Below are positions 42,437-51,101 of a stretch of DNA of 64,000 nucleotides, one piece after another. The stretch is from Pyrinomonadaceae bacterium (GTDB lineage: Bacteria > Acidobacteriota > Blastocatellia > Pyrinomonadales > Pyrinomonadaceae), in NCBI GenBank assembly GCA_019694395.1, contig JAIBCC010000023.1, forward strand, positions 1 through 64,000, written 5' to 3'. Both the position numbers and the translations under genes were made by a program. How positions within the stretch are numbered: position 1 is the stretch's first letter; each line of letters opens with the position of its first letter. Under the pieces are notes generated by a model. That model saw only the letters and a program-made list of their open reading frames with translations, searched no databases and was not told where the DNA came from.

Positions 42437-45400
42437 TTAGAAATCATAACGGAAAGCAAACTGAACAACTCTCGGCGCGCCTTGAATTGCGGTCAATTTA
42501 CCAAACGAAGTTGGAGCAGTTGTTGCTAAATATGGATCAATTCCAACTCCAAAACCGGAAACACCTGTCAATCTTTGAGTATTGGTCAAATTGAAGACCT
42601 CTAATCTGAAGGTGACTTTGTGATTTTCGTTAATATTGACTGATTTGAACAATCCCGCATCAAAAACTACATAACTTTGATCACGAAGGATATTTCTGTC
42701 GCCAGCTTCACCCGGGATAGCATTGCGATAAGAATTCAATGCTGCCAAAGGATTGCTGAATAAGTTAGGAGTTCCTGATTTAGTTGGCGAAGATTGTATA
42801 TCTTTGATTGCAACCAGATTCGATTGAACGTTCCAGTTAGTTGCCCAACGTCCGTCGTCAAACGGAGTTCCGGCAGCAAAACCTGTGTTCCAACGATAAA
42901 TTCCGGTCAATTGCCATCCACCAAGAATATGGTTGCCTACTTTACCGATTCCGTTAAAGAATCTCTTACCTTTTCCGAACGGAATTTCATAAATAAAGTT
43001 AGCATTGATCATCTGACGGGCATCAAAATCGGAATCCCCTCTATTTTCATTCAAATCAAGCGGATTCAAGATAAATACCGCACCCGATCTGATCGAACCT
43101 GAAGCTTCATTTCCTGAAGCAGTATCAAGCGAATGAGAAAGGGTATAGTTGAAATCGAATCCTAATCCTTGGCTGAATCGTTTGCGGAGATTCCATTGGA
43201 AAGCATGATAATCAGATGTTCCAAGAGTCGAATAAACGTCAAAGGTCGCATATTGCGGATGTTCAAAGATATTGTTTCCAAAACCTAAACCATCATCCCA
43301 AAGAGTTTGAACAAAGGTATAGTCCTGAGTATTACGTCCACCAATACAAGCACCTGTCGGTGAATTATTAGCAGTTGCACGAGCCACACGACGATAGGCA
43401 GCCTGTGTTGGAGTTAAATTAACACTTTGACCACAAATCGTCAGAGTTGTAGCTAAACCCGGAATGAATTTATTAGCCCAGGCAAGATTTGGAACAGCAG
43501 TAATCGGAACATTACCTGCTCTCCATCCTAATAGGGTTTTCATAAAACCATAAAAGTCTTGTCCTGAAGCCGGATCCCGAAGATTATTGAAATGAGTCAC
43601 GTCGCGCGAAATCAAAAGATTTCTTCCGATTCTGCCAACATAACTGGCTTCCATCGTGATGCCTTTGCCCAATTCACGTCCGTATGAAAGATTGAAACTG
43701 TAATTGTATGGAGTGGTTAATTTATCATCCAATGATTGTTCAATCAATTCAGCCTCTAACGGCGGAGTTTGAAGCGGGAAAGTCAAAGTTGACGGAGTAA
43801 TAAGTCCGCCAAACCCACGAACATTTGTGGTAAGTCCTGAGAATAAAGGACCTAAATTCGTGGTCATGTTGAAAGTATTCGGACCAGTTGATGAACTTGA
43901 GCTGAAACCGAGCGTTGAACCACCGTCAAAAGCAACTGCCAATGCGCTTCCGATACGATCATATGTCATACGGAAACCGCCGCGAATACTGCTCTTGCCA
44001 TCACTGCCAAAGAGAGTTTTCAGCCAACCACTCTTAAAATTTGGTGACCACGCAGCCGAAATTGCCGGAGCAAAGTTGTTCCAATCTTGGTCATAGTAAC
44101 CTTTTTTGCCATTGACCGGACCAGATTTATCAACCGTTATCAAACCGTTGTAGGGTTGTCCGTTGAAAGCACCAGCTACACGTTTGTCGAAAAATGTGCT
44201 TAAACTTTCGGTTGGTGAAACTTGTAATCCGTTTGCTTCATAAACCGGAGTCGAAGTTGACCAACGAAGTCCGTAATTAAAGGTCAGATTATTTCTAAAT
44301 CTCCAACTGTCTTGTCCGTAAAATTCATATTCTTCGGTTTTGAAATTACGGAAAGCGGCTTGACCGGAAGGTAATAATTTACCATTTGCGTCATACTGCA
44401 AATTTGCACCGTATTGCGAAAATCTTCCGATAACTGCCGTCAGTGCATCACGCAAATCGGTCGTAACTGCGCCCGAAACATCGCCAAAGATTGGATTTCC
44501 GGTGACTTCACTGATAGTAACAACATCACCTGATCCATCATAGTAGGATGGATTCATTGAGGCATTATCAAATGAAGCACCATATGAACTTCTCTTATTT
44601 GAGATCAAACGGACGTTGCCGCCAAAACTAAAGGTATGCGAACCTTTAACCCAAGTCATATCATCTGCCAGATTATGAACTGGGGTTACACGGCTTAATT
44701 CTCTGGAAAAATTATACGGTTGGAAAATAAACCGGAAAGTTACAAAGTTTTGATTTGAATCGCCGCCGTTAGTAAATGCGTCACGGGTAAAACCGTAAGT
44801 AGCTTTATTAACAATGTTACTGTTTAGTGTCCAGGTATGTCCGGCAGCAATTCCCCAGGGATGTGTCCAGTTACTTGGAGCAGGTGTGTCAGGAAGGCGC
44901 GCTGCAAAAGTTTGATTATCATATTGCGATTTAAACCGGAAAAACACGTCCTGTGAACTGGTTAATTTGCCATCAAGTCTAAAAGTAACCGAATTATTTT
45001 TAATAGGAGTTTTAGCATTAAATCTATAACCTGATGTATTTAAGCCATCACCTACGGAAGTATCATTGGCTTTATATTTATTGGCAGCACTTGCCAAAAA
45101 GTTCAAAGCGGTTTGATTAACTCCGGGAGTCATCCCGTTAGCTGCCGTATAAGCAGCATTAATTTCAGCAACTGTTAAGCAATTTACGCCTGTCGGAGTT
45201 CCTGAGGGACATCCTGCATCACTCGCACCAGAAGCAGTTTTATAACGAACAATGCCTTGTCCTAAAGTTGCTAAAGGAACTTCAGTAGTGACAGGAGATT
45301 CGGTTGCTTCCTGAAATCTTTCATAAGCACCAAAGAAAAATAATTTATCTTTCTTGATGGGTCCGCCAAATGATCCGCCCCAGTTTTTGCGTTGCTGCGA

Positions 45401-46243
45401 AGCAATTGGAGTATTACTTGCATTGCTAAAGAAATCGTTGGCTTGGAATTTGGTTGCCGGACGCATGTAATAATAACCTGATCCGTGAAATTCATTACTT
45501 CCAGAACGAGTAACTAACGAAATTTGTGCACCAGATGAGCGACCGATATTGGCATCCGCATTGGTTGTGGTAACACGAAATTCTTGCAGTTCTTCCGGTG
45601 TCACACGAAGAACACTGTAGAATGCACGTCCGCCTTGTTGTTCATTAACATCAACACCATCCAAAGTAACATTAGCCTGATCGGAACGTCCGCCATTGAC
45701 AGCACCACCGTTACCGGTTCCGTTATCAGGGGTTACGCCTGTTTGCAACGAAAGCAACCCGGCAGTATTTCTGGCTGACAAAGGCAAATCAATAATTTGT
45801 TTTTTATTGATTGTATTACCTAATGTTGCATTACTTGTATTCAATGGGGCTTCGTTTTCAGTTGTGATCGTAACTGTTTCGCTAACCTGACCGATTTCTA
45901 ACAAAACATCTAAGTTTTGAGCAGAATCAACGGCTGCTACATAGCTTGGAACAACTGATTTTTTAAATCCTTTTGCCTCAATTGTAATTGTATAAGTGTC
46001 GGGTGGGATGGCGGCGAAAACAAACTGTCCGTCATCAGAAGATGTTTGAGTCCGGGTAAAACTCTTTGTTTCACTCTTGATGGTGACAGTTGCACCAACT
46101 ACTGTTTTACCCTGAGCATCTGTTACAGTTCCTCTAACAGATGACGTTCCCTGAGCAAAACTACTGATGCAAAGCAACACCATAAAATTCACAACAACAA
46201 GAAGCTTGATTAAAGTCTTGTTAAAGTTGTTTTTCAAATTCAT
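42437..46243 (-). CDS. Oar-like TonB-dependent receptor
   Basis: 1268 residues with a signal peptide to about 30 (SFAQ). An N-terminal carboxypeptidase-regulatory-like domain (about 32-115: GTVTDAQGKTVVGATVTIKSE, FVFAAIPPDTYTITIEAKGF) is followed by a plug domain (NTINKKQIIDLPLSARNTAGLLSLQTGV, NVTLDGVDVNE) and a large beta-barrel ending in the aromatic FAFRYDF. This is the typical acidobacterial Oar/CirA-like outer-membrane receptor, probably for a peptide or glycan ligand. No TonB box was assigned. No SusD-like partner adjoins it. Confidence 0.92.
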   Translation of the reverse strand: MNLKNNFNKTLIKLLVVVNFMVLLCISSFAQGTSSVRGTVTDAQGKTVVGATVTIKSETKSFTRTQTSSDDGQFVFAAIPPDTYTITIEAKGFKKSVVPSYVAAVDSAQNLDVLLEIGQVSETVTITTENEAPLNTSNATLGNTINKKQIIDLPLSARNTAGLLSLQTGVTPDNGTGNGGAVNGGRSDQANVTLDGVDVNEQQGGRAFYSVLRVTPEELQEFRVTTTNADANIGRSSGAQISLVTRSGSNEFHGSGYYYMRPATKFQANDFFSNASNTPIASQQRKNWGGSFGGPIKKDKLFFFGAYERFQEATESPVTTEVPLATLGQGIVRYKTASGASDAGCPSGTPTGVNCLTVAEINAAYTAANGMTPGVNQTALNFLASAANKYKANDTSVGDGLNTSGYRFNAKTPIKNNSVTFRLDGKLTSSQDVFFRFKSQYDNQTFAARLPDTPAPSNWTHPWGIAAGHTWTLNSNIVNKATYGFTRDAFTNGGDSNQNFVTFRFIFQPYNFSRELSRVTPVHNLADDMTWVKGSHTFSFGGNVRLISNKRSSYGASFDNASMNPSYYDGSGDVVTISEVTGNPIFGDVSGAVTTDLRDALTAVIGRFSQYGANLQYDANGKLLPSGQAAFRNFKTEEYEFYGQDSWRFRNNLTFNYGLRWSTSTPVYEANGLQVSPTESLSTFFDKRVAGAFNGQPYNGLITVDKSGPVNGKKGYYDQDWNNFAPAISAAWSPNFKSGWLKTLFGSDGKSSIRGGFRMTYDRIGSALAVAFDGGSTLGFSSSSSTGPNTFNMTTNLGPLFSGLTTNVRGFGGLITPSTLTFPLQTPPLEAELIEQSLDDKLTTPYNYSFNLSYGRELGKGITMEASYVGRIGRNLLISRDVTHFNNLRDPASGQDFYGFMKTLLGWRAGNVPITAVPNLAWANKFIPGLATTLTICGQSVNLTPTQAAYRRVARATANNSPTGACIGGRNTQDYTFVQTLWDDGLGFGNNIFEHPQYATFDVYSTLGTSDYHAFQWNLRKRFSQGLGFDFNYTLSHSLDTASGNEASGSIRSGAVFILNPLDLNENRGDSDFDARQMINANFIYEIPFGKGKRFFNGIGKVGNHILGGWQLTGIYRWNTGFAAGTPFDDGRWATNWNVQSNLVAIKDIQSSPTKSGTPNLFSNPLAALNSYRNAIPGEAGDRNILRDQSYVVFDAGLFKSVNINENHKVTFRLEVFNLTNTQRLTGVSGFGVGIDPYLATTAPTSFGKLTAIQGAPRVVQFAFRYDF

Positions 46244-46681
46244 AGTTCCTCCTGAATATTATTCTTGAAAATATTGCTTTTATATAATTTCTGTTATGTT
46301 TAGTAAGGCGAGCCTTGTTTTAAATAAGCACCTATTGTTCCAAAGTATTTTAATACACCCTTTTTTTATTAAATAAATGAAAATAATGAGGTTTGCCATT
46401 TTTAACTGATAGTTCTTTTTTTTAGCATCTTCAAAATTTTGTATCTTTTTTCATTTTTTTGATTTTATTTCTCAGAAATTGAATTAAATACGCGATATTG
46501 TATCGCAGAAAGTTAGCAGAGAAATTTTAAATTAGCAAATCTACTTTGACCTCAATTAATCTTAGGTTGCTCAAATCAATCACTGTAATTTTAGTTTTTT
46601 TTATTGCCGCCTAAACTTGCATAAGTTCTATTTTTCAACTAACTTAAAAGTCCCTGCTCTCATAAAATTTTAAAAATATGC
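46244..46681. other. AT-rich divergent spacer between TonB receptor and recA
   Basis: About 440 bp, mostly A/T, no gene seen. It includes a short AAGGC-GA-GCCTT inverted repeat near 46305 and must hold the promoter of the receptor. The recA operator and promoter lie at its right end. Confidence 0.4.
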
Positions 46682-46697
46682 GTTTCATATATGAAAC
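46682..46697 (+). promoter_or_regulatory. SOS-like operator upstream of recA
   Basis: GTTTCATATATGAAAC, a perfect GTTTCA-N4-TGAAAC palindrome 78 bp before the recA start. A -35-like TTCACA and a -10-like TTAGAC follow within 45 bp, so the site overlaps or abuts the promoter. The identical layout at 16971-16986 supports a common repressor. Confidence 0.65.
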
Positions 46698-46775
46698 AGC
46701 ATTTCACAAACACCTTCTTTTGTGTTAGACTGCTTTTGTCTTTTAATTGAGTATTGACACAAAAGGAGAGAAAAA

Positions 46776-47804
46776 ATGGCTGGAGAAGCAACAAAAATGG
46801 CATCAGTAGATAAAAGTAAAGCAATTGAAGCGGCATTAGCGAATATTGAAAAAAAATTCGGCAAAGGCTCAATTATGAAACTCGGAGAACGTCCGCACGA
46901 AGAAATCGGGTCAATTTCGACCAATTGTATCAGCATTGATTCAGCAATCGGAGTCGGCGGATTCCCTCGCGGAAGAATTATCGAAGTTTATGGTCCTGAA
47001 AGTTCAGGTAAAACTACTTTGGCATTACAAGTCGTCGCACAGGCTCAAAAGATGGGCGGAGTTGCCGCCTACATTGATGCGGAACACGCACTCGACCCTG
47101 ACTATGCAGAAAAACTCGGTGTCAACATTGACGAAATGTTGATCTCACAGCCGGATTCGGGTGAACAGGCATTGGAAATTGCTGAAACCTTAGTCCGTTC
47201 GGCAAGTGTTGATGTAATTGTGGTTGACTCGGTTGCCGCGCTGGTTCCGCGGGCAGAAATTGACGGTGAAATGGGCGATTCCCATATGGGTTTGCAAGCG
47301 CGTCTGATGTCGCAGGCACTTCGCAAATTGACCGGAATTGTTTCAAGTTCCAATACCTGTTTTATCTTCATCAATCAATTACGCGATAAAATCGGTGTAA
47401 TGTTCGGCAGTCCCGAAACGACTACCGGAGGAAAGGCTTTGAAGTTTTATGCTTCGGTCAGAATTGATATTCGCCGAATCGGTCAAATCAAAGAAGGCGA
47501 TAAAATCGTCGGCAACCGCACCAAAGTTAAAGTAGTCAAAAACAAAGTTGCACCTCCGTTCCAGGAATGCGAATTTGATGTAATGTATGGAGAAGGAATT
47601 TCCAAGGAAGGAGATTTGCTTGATCTAGCCGTCAAAAATAATATCGTTGAAAAAAGCGGCGCGTGGTTTTCTTATCAAGGCGAACGGCTCGGACAAGGAC
47701 GTGAAAATGTCAAAAACGGACTCAAAGCCAATCCTGAACTTTGCGGACGAATTGAAAAAGATGTAAAAGTGACTTTGGGCTTAATTAGTGTTGAAGAAGA
47801 GTAA
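46776..47804 (+). CDS. recA: recombinase A
   Basis: 342 residues. Walker [10 protein letters not shown] near 75, the adjoining [11 protein letters not shown], Walker [12 protein letters not shown]2-containing [28 protein letters not shown], and a C-terminal domain with an acidic tail (VEEE) are all present. It catalyses strand exchange and triggers LexA-type repressor cleavage. AAAGGAG precedes ATG at 46776. A palindrome 78 bp upstream is the likely SOS box. Confidence 0.98.
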   Translation: MAGEATKMASVDKSKAIEAALANIEKKFGKGSIMKLGERPHEEIGSISTNCISIDSAIGVGGFPRGRIIEVYGPESSGKTTLALQVVAQAQKMGGVAAYIDAEHALDPDYAEKLGVNIDEMLISQPDSGEQALEIAETLVRSASVDVIVVDSVAALVPRAEIDGEMGDSHMGLQARLMSQALRKLTGIVSSSNTCFIFINQLRDKIGVMFGSPETTTGGKALKFYASVRIDIRRIGQIKEGDKIVGNRTKVKVVKNKVAPPFQECEFDVMYGEGISKEGDLLDLAVKNNIVEKSGAWFSYQGERLGQGRENVKNGLKANPELCGRIEKDVKVTLGLISVEEE

Positions 47805-47884
47805 AAAATTGCGTTTGCGAATTTGACAGACGCGGTTTGCTTATTTACACTAATTCACTTGCTCCAATGTTTTGCGGAGCGGTT

Positions 47885-47957
<73 letters not shown>

Positions 47958-47977
47958 TTTTAATTTTCAACAGTTTA

Positions 47978-48003
47978 GGGCATCTGCAAAGATGTCCTTT
48001 TTA
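47978..48003 (+). terminator. terminator of tRNA-Phe
   Basis: GGGCATC/GATGTCC stem (one G-U pair) with a 6-nt loop and a following TTTTTT, 20 bp past the tRNA. Confidence 0.75.
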
Positions 48004-48139
48004 CATCCAAATATAATTTTGATGTAACTTCATTATTTCCGCTTTTTTTCCGCATTAACGGCTAAACGTTTGAATAGGCATTTTCAGTGTTAAACCAACT
48101 GTTAAATGTTTAAGACAAACACATTTTCAATATATTCCT

Positions 48140-48928
48140 ATGATAAAAGTTGAACATTTGGTCAAAGAATTCGGCGAAGTAAAAGCCGTTGACGATATTT
48201 CTTTTGAGGTCGCGGCGGGTGAAATTTTCGCTTTTTTAGGTCCGAACGGGGCGGGAAAAACGACGAGCATTAAGATGCTGACCACACTTTTGAAACCGAC
48301 GGGCGGAACGATTACGATTGATGGGCTTGATCCGGTCGTCAAACCGCTTGAGGTGCGCCAGAGATTTGGAATCGTTTTTCAGGATCCGAGTTTGGATCAG
48401 GAACTGACAGCGTTTGAAAATATGGAACTGCACGGCGTTTTATATCACGTTCCGCGTAAAATCCGACGTGAAAGAATTGAAATGCTGCTCAAACTTTTTG
48501 AGCTTTGGGACAGACGCGATTCTTTTGTCAGAGAGTTCTCAGGCGGAATGAAACGAAGATTGGAAATTGCACGGGGACTTTTACACACGCCAAAGATTTT
48601 GTTTCTGGACGAACCGACCTTGGGACTTGATCCGCAAAGCCGCAAACAACTTTGGACACACGTTAAATATCTTAATGAAACCGAAGGTGTAACTGTTTTT
48701 TTGACCACGCATTACATGGACGAAGCCGAACGCGTAGCCAATCGCGTGGCTGTAATTGACCACGGTAAAATTGTCGCTTTGGGTTCGCCGGACGAACTTA
48801 AAAAACAAACAAACAGTGAATCTTTAGAGGAAGCTTTTCTCGCCTTAACCGGCTCGTCAATTCGTGACGAAAAAGCTGATTCTGCAGCTCAAATGCGCGA
48901 AATAGCAAAAATGTGGAGTAGAAAATAA
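48140..48928 (+). CDS. ABC-2 exporter ATP-binding subunit (DrrA-like)
   Basis: 262 residues. Walker A GPNGAGKTT near 34-42, Q-loop VFQDPSLDQ, signature EFSGGMKRRLEIARGLL, Walker B ILFLDEPTLGLD and switch LTTHYMDEAE are complete. The C-terminal extension after residue 215 matches daunorubicin-resistance type ATPases. It energises export of a lipid, drug or polysaccharide through the next gene's permease. Its stop overlaps the permease start (TAATG). Confidence 0.93.
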   Translation: MIKVEHLVKEFGEVKAVDDISFEVAAGEIFAFLGPNGAGKTTSIKMLTTLLKPTGGTITIDGLDPVVKPLEVRQRFGIVFQDPSLDQELTAFENMELHGVLYHVPRKIRRERIEMLLKLFELWDRRDSFVREFSGGMKRRLEIARGLLHTPKILFLDEPTLGLDPQSRKQLWTHVKYLNETEGVTVFLTTHYMDEAERVANRVAVIDHGKIVALGSPDELKKQTNSESLEEAFLALTGSSIRDEKADSAAQMREIAKMWSRK

Positions 48929-49674
48929 TGAATGCAATCTATATTTTATGGCTGCGGTCAATGAAACGCTATTTCCGTTCGCGTTCGCAAATCATTGCCT
49001 CGCTTGGACAGCCGATGCTGTATTTGCTGGTTTTAGGGTTTGGTCTCGGTCCCGTGTTTCAAAAAGCCGGAAATGGAAATTACATTCAATTTGTTGCACC
49101 GGGAGTGGTCGGGATGAGCGTTTTGTTCACCTCAATTTTTTCGGGAATCGGACTTTTGTGGGATCGGCAATTCGGATTTTTGAAAGAAACGCTGGTTGCA
49201 CCTGTTCCGCGTCTGATGATAATTATCGGCAATATCCTAGGCGGTGCAACCGTGGCGATTTTTCAAGGTATTATCGTTTTAGCCGCTTGTCTGGTTTTCG
49301 GATTTCGCCCAACCAACTGGTTAGCTTTACCTTTGGCAGTTATCTTTATGATTTTAACCGCAATTGTTTTTAGCGGTCTCGGAATGGCGATCGGCTCGGT
49401 TTTACAGGATATGAAAGGCTTTCAGTTAGTGATGAATTTTCTGGTGATGCCGATTTTTTTCTTGTCAGGGGCACTTTATCCGCTCGAAGGGTTGCCGACA
49501 GTTTTGAGCGTAGTTACCCGAATTGATCCGCTTTCTTATGGAATTGATGGATTACGCGGAGCTTTGATCGACTCAAGCCATTTGGGAATTTCGCTTGATA
49601 TTGCAGTTCTCAGCGGATTTGCTATTGTTTTTTTAATTATCGGCGGATGGTTATTTTCAAAAATTGAAATCTGA
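48928..49674 (+). CDS. ABC-2 type permease (DrrB-like)
   Basis: 248 residues with about six membrane helices and the ABC-2 pattern: ILWLRSMKRYFRSRSQIIASLGQPMLYLLVLGFGLG at the start, KETLVAPVPRLMIIIGNILGGATVA in the middle, and FFLSGALYPLEGLP before the last helices. It pairs with the ATPase at 48140-48928 as one translationally coupled unit. The substrate is unknown. Confidence 0.93.
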   Translation: MNAIYILWLRSMKRYFRSRSQIIASLGQPMLYLLVLGFGLGPVFQKAGNGNYIQFVAPGVVGMSVLFTSIFSGIGLLWDRQFGFLKETLVAPVPRLMIIIGNILGGATVAIFQGIIVLAACLVFGFRPTNWLALPLAVIFMILTAIVFSGLGMAIGSVLQDMKGFQLVMNFLVMPIFFLSGALYPLEGLPTVLSVVTRIDPLSYGIDGLRGALIDSSHLGISLDIAVLSGFAIVFLIIGGWLFSKIEI

Positions 49675-49710
49675 TCTTTTTATAGAATTGGATTTAATTT
49701 TCAAGAGTGT

Positions 49711-49738
49711 AAAGACATCAGTGAAAGATGTCTTTTTT
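49711..49738 (+). terminator. terminator of the ABC exporter operon
   Basis: AAAGACATC/GATGTCTTT stem with a 7-nt loop and a long T-run, about 37 bp past the permease stop. Confidence 0.82.
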
Positions 49739-49749
49739 TATCTTCCGAC

Positions 49750-50187
49750 TCATTTTTTTGGTTCTAAAACTGTTTCCAGTTTCCAACCGTAATCGGCAAA
49801 CTCATCATCCGCTTTGATGATCAGCCAATTTTTCGGTTGATCATTGAATTTAACCAATGAAAATCCGCCCTGCAATTTTTTTCCGTAAAAATTTAAAATG
49901 AGTTTACCTTTTTGCAAAGTTTCTTCGGCATTGCCAACAGTTTCAAATTCGCCGTTATCCCAAATCGCAACTCGTCCCGCGCCGTAACTGCCCTCACTGA
50001 TAGTGCCGACAAAATCAATGTAACCGAGCGAATGATCAGGCACGGCAACAGCTAATCTTTTTTCGGCAGGATTCATCGAAACACCTTTTGGAACTGCCCA
50101 CGATTTGAGAACGCCGCCGATTTCCAATCTTAAATCAAAATGCAGCTGTCGCGCGTGATGTTCGTGAATGACAAAGCGTTTTCGCAT
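49750..50187 (-). CDS. stand-alone LigD-type 3'-phosphoesterase
   Basis: 145 residues. RFVIHEHHARQLHFDLRLEIGGVLKSWAVPKG near the start, RLAVAVPDHSLGYIDFVGTISEGSYGAGRVAIWDNGEFE in the middle, and LQKGKLILNFYGKKLQGGFSLVKF at the end match the phosphoesterase domain of DNA ligase D, which trims 3' ends at double-strand breaks. Catalytic His residues in HEHHARQLH and the Asp in FDLR are present. Ligase and polymerase domains are absent, so it is a stand-alone PE protein. ATG at 50187 sits 9 nt after a terminator-like hairpin, with no ribosome site. Confidence 0.88.
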   Translation of the reverse strand: MRKRFVIHEHHARQLHFDLRLEIGGVLKSWAVPKGVSMNPAEKRLAVAVPDHSLGYIDFVGTISEGSYGAGRVAIWDNGEFETVGNAEETLQKGKLILNFYGKKLQGGFSLVKFNDQPKNWLIIKADDEFADYGWKLETVLEPKK

Positions 50188-50189
50188 AT

Positions 50190-50214
50190 AAAAAAAGGGC
50201 AATCGAAATTGCCC
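50190..50214 (-). terminator. UUCG-loop terminator just before the phosphoesterase start
   Basis: On the minus strand GGGCAAT-TTCG-ATTGCCC (50197-50214) is followed by TTTTTTT. It ends any transcript coming from 50350, and lies only 9 bases before the ATG at 50187. Confidence 0.8.
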
Positions 50215-50350
50215 CTGTTCACATATTGCTGTTCATTCTAAAACTAATCTAAAAACCAGGACTTTTCCCTTCCCCTTGCTCGTTCTGTTCGATTTTGTGT
50301 AATAAAACTTTCCAAAATGAATTGATTTAATACAAATCTTTATCGAACAA
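50197..50350 (-). ncRNA. candidate sigma-54-dependent small RNA
   Basis: A transcript from the predicted start near 50350 to the terminator at 50197 would be about 150 nt. It has only tiny frames (the best is 5 codons) and a purine-rich AAGGGGAAGGG segment that could pair with Shine-Dalgarno-antisense or mRNA targets. Promoter and terminator are both strong and in the same orientation. No known RNA family was recognised. An untranslated leader for the phosphoesterase is the alternative, but the terminator argues against it. Confidence 0.45.
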
Positions 50351-50360
50351 TAATTATAAG

Positions 50361-50376
50361 TGCAAACGCTATGCCA
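50361..50376 (-). promoter_or_regulatory. perfect sigma-54 promoter in an intergenic region
   Basis: On the minus strand TGGCATAGCGTTTGCA fits TGGCAYR-N4-TTGCA exactly. It begins 28 bp past the stop of the upstream TPR gene and points toward the terminator at 50197. Confidence 0.7.
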
Positions 50377-50403
50377 TTCGTTTAAAGAGCAAGATTTTCT
50401 TTG

Positions 50404-51084
50404 CTATAGTTTTCCTAACAATTTCTCAGCGTCTTTTTTATAACCTGCATCTTCTATTTCGTGATTTTTATTAAGCGGTGCATTAATAACCCATTCCAAA
50501 TGCTCTCTGGCTTTATCTTTATTTCGCAAGCTTTGATAAAGTTCGGCTACAAAAATATGATTCAGATAAAATTTGGGACCTAATTCGAGGGCTTTTTCAA
50601 AACATTCCAAGGATTTTTTGGTATCACCAACGGAGAAAGGAAATCCGGGTGCTTTGTGATAGAGCCTGCCCAAGACCCGCCAAGGTCCGCCGTAAAAGTA
50701 ACTCTCGTCGATCTTCAACACTCGCTCAATACAATCTCTGATAGGCTGAATCAGTGAAAGGCTTTTCATGATGCCTTTTTCATTGCCGAATGAGCCGTAA
50801 TTTACCGCCAGCCAAAAATTTGCTTCCAAAGAATCTTCATTTACTTCAACGCCCTTTTCACCCCACTCAACGCCTTGCTCAAAATTGAAAAGTTTATCGT
50901 CCGCATCGGCAAATTCACCTGTCCAATAGTAAATTTCCGAAATCAAACCGTAAGCCCAATCACAGGTCGGATCTTTTTCGATAACTCCCTCGAGCAAATC
51001 ATAAGCAGTATCCAGATTTGCCTCATCAAGTTCACGTTCGCTGATAAGTTTTCGTGCTTTTTTGAAGATGTCTTCGTGTTTCAT
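50404..51084 (-). CDS. TatT-like TPR protein
   Basis: 226 residues, cytosolic, without a signal peptide. It has several TPR-like helices: LDTAYDLLEGVIEKDPTCDWAY, a middle section with NFWLAVNYGSFGNEKG and GGPWRVLGRLYHKAPGFPFSVGD typical of TatT-type TPR proteins, and KSLECFEKALELGPKFY. TatT proteins bind periplasmic TRAP-transporter lipoproteins; here the domain is probably used for another interaction. It is separated from the FG-GAP gene by 17 bp and is likely co-transcribed. Confidence 0.8.
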   Translation of the reverse strand: MKHEDIFKKARKLISERELDEANLDTAYDLLEGVIEKDPTCDWAYGLISEIYYWTGEFADADDKLFNFEQGVEWGEKGVEVNEDSLEANFWLAVNYGSFGNEKGIMKSLSLIQPIRDCIERVLKIDESYFYGGPWRVLGRLYHKAPGFPFSVGDTKKSLECFEKALELGPKFYLNHIFVAELYQSLRNKDKAREHLEWVINAPLNKNHEIEDAGYKKDAEKLLGKL

Positions 51085-51101
51085 TCAAATTTTATCCTCG
51101 A

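Noticed and set aside
42794..43102. Plus-strand frames inside the TonB receptor gene
   Set aside because: No ribosome site or family resemblance; the minus-strand receptor accounts for the region.
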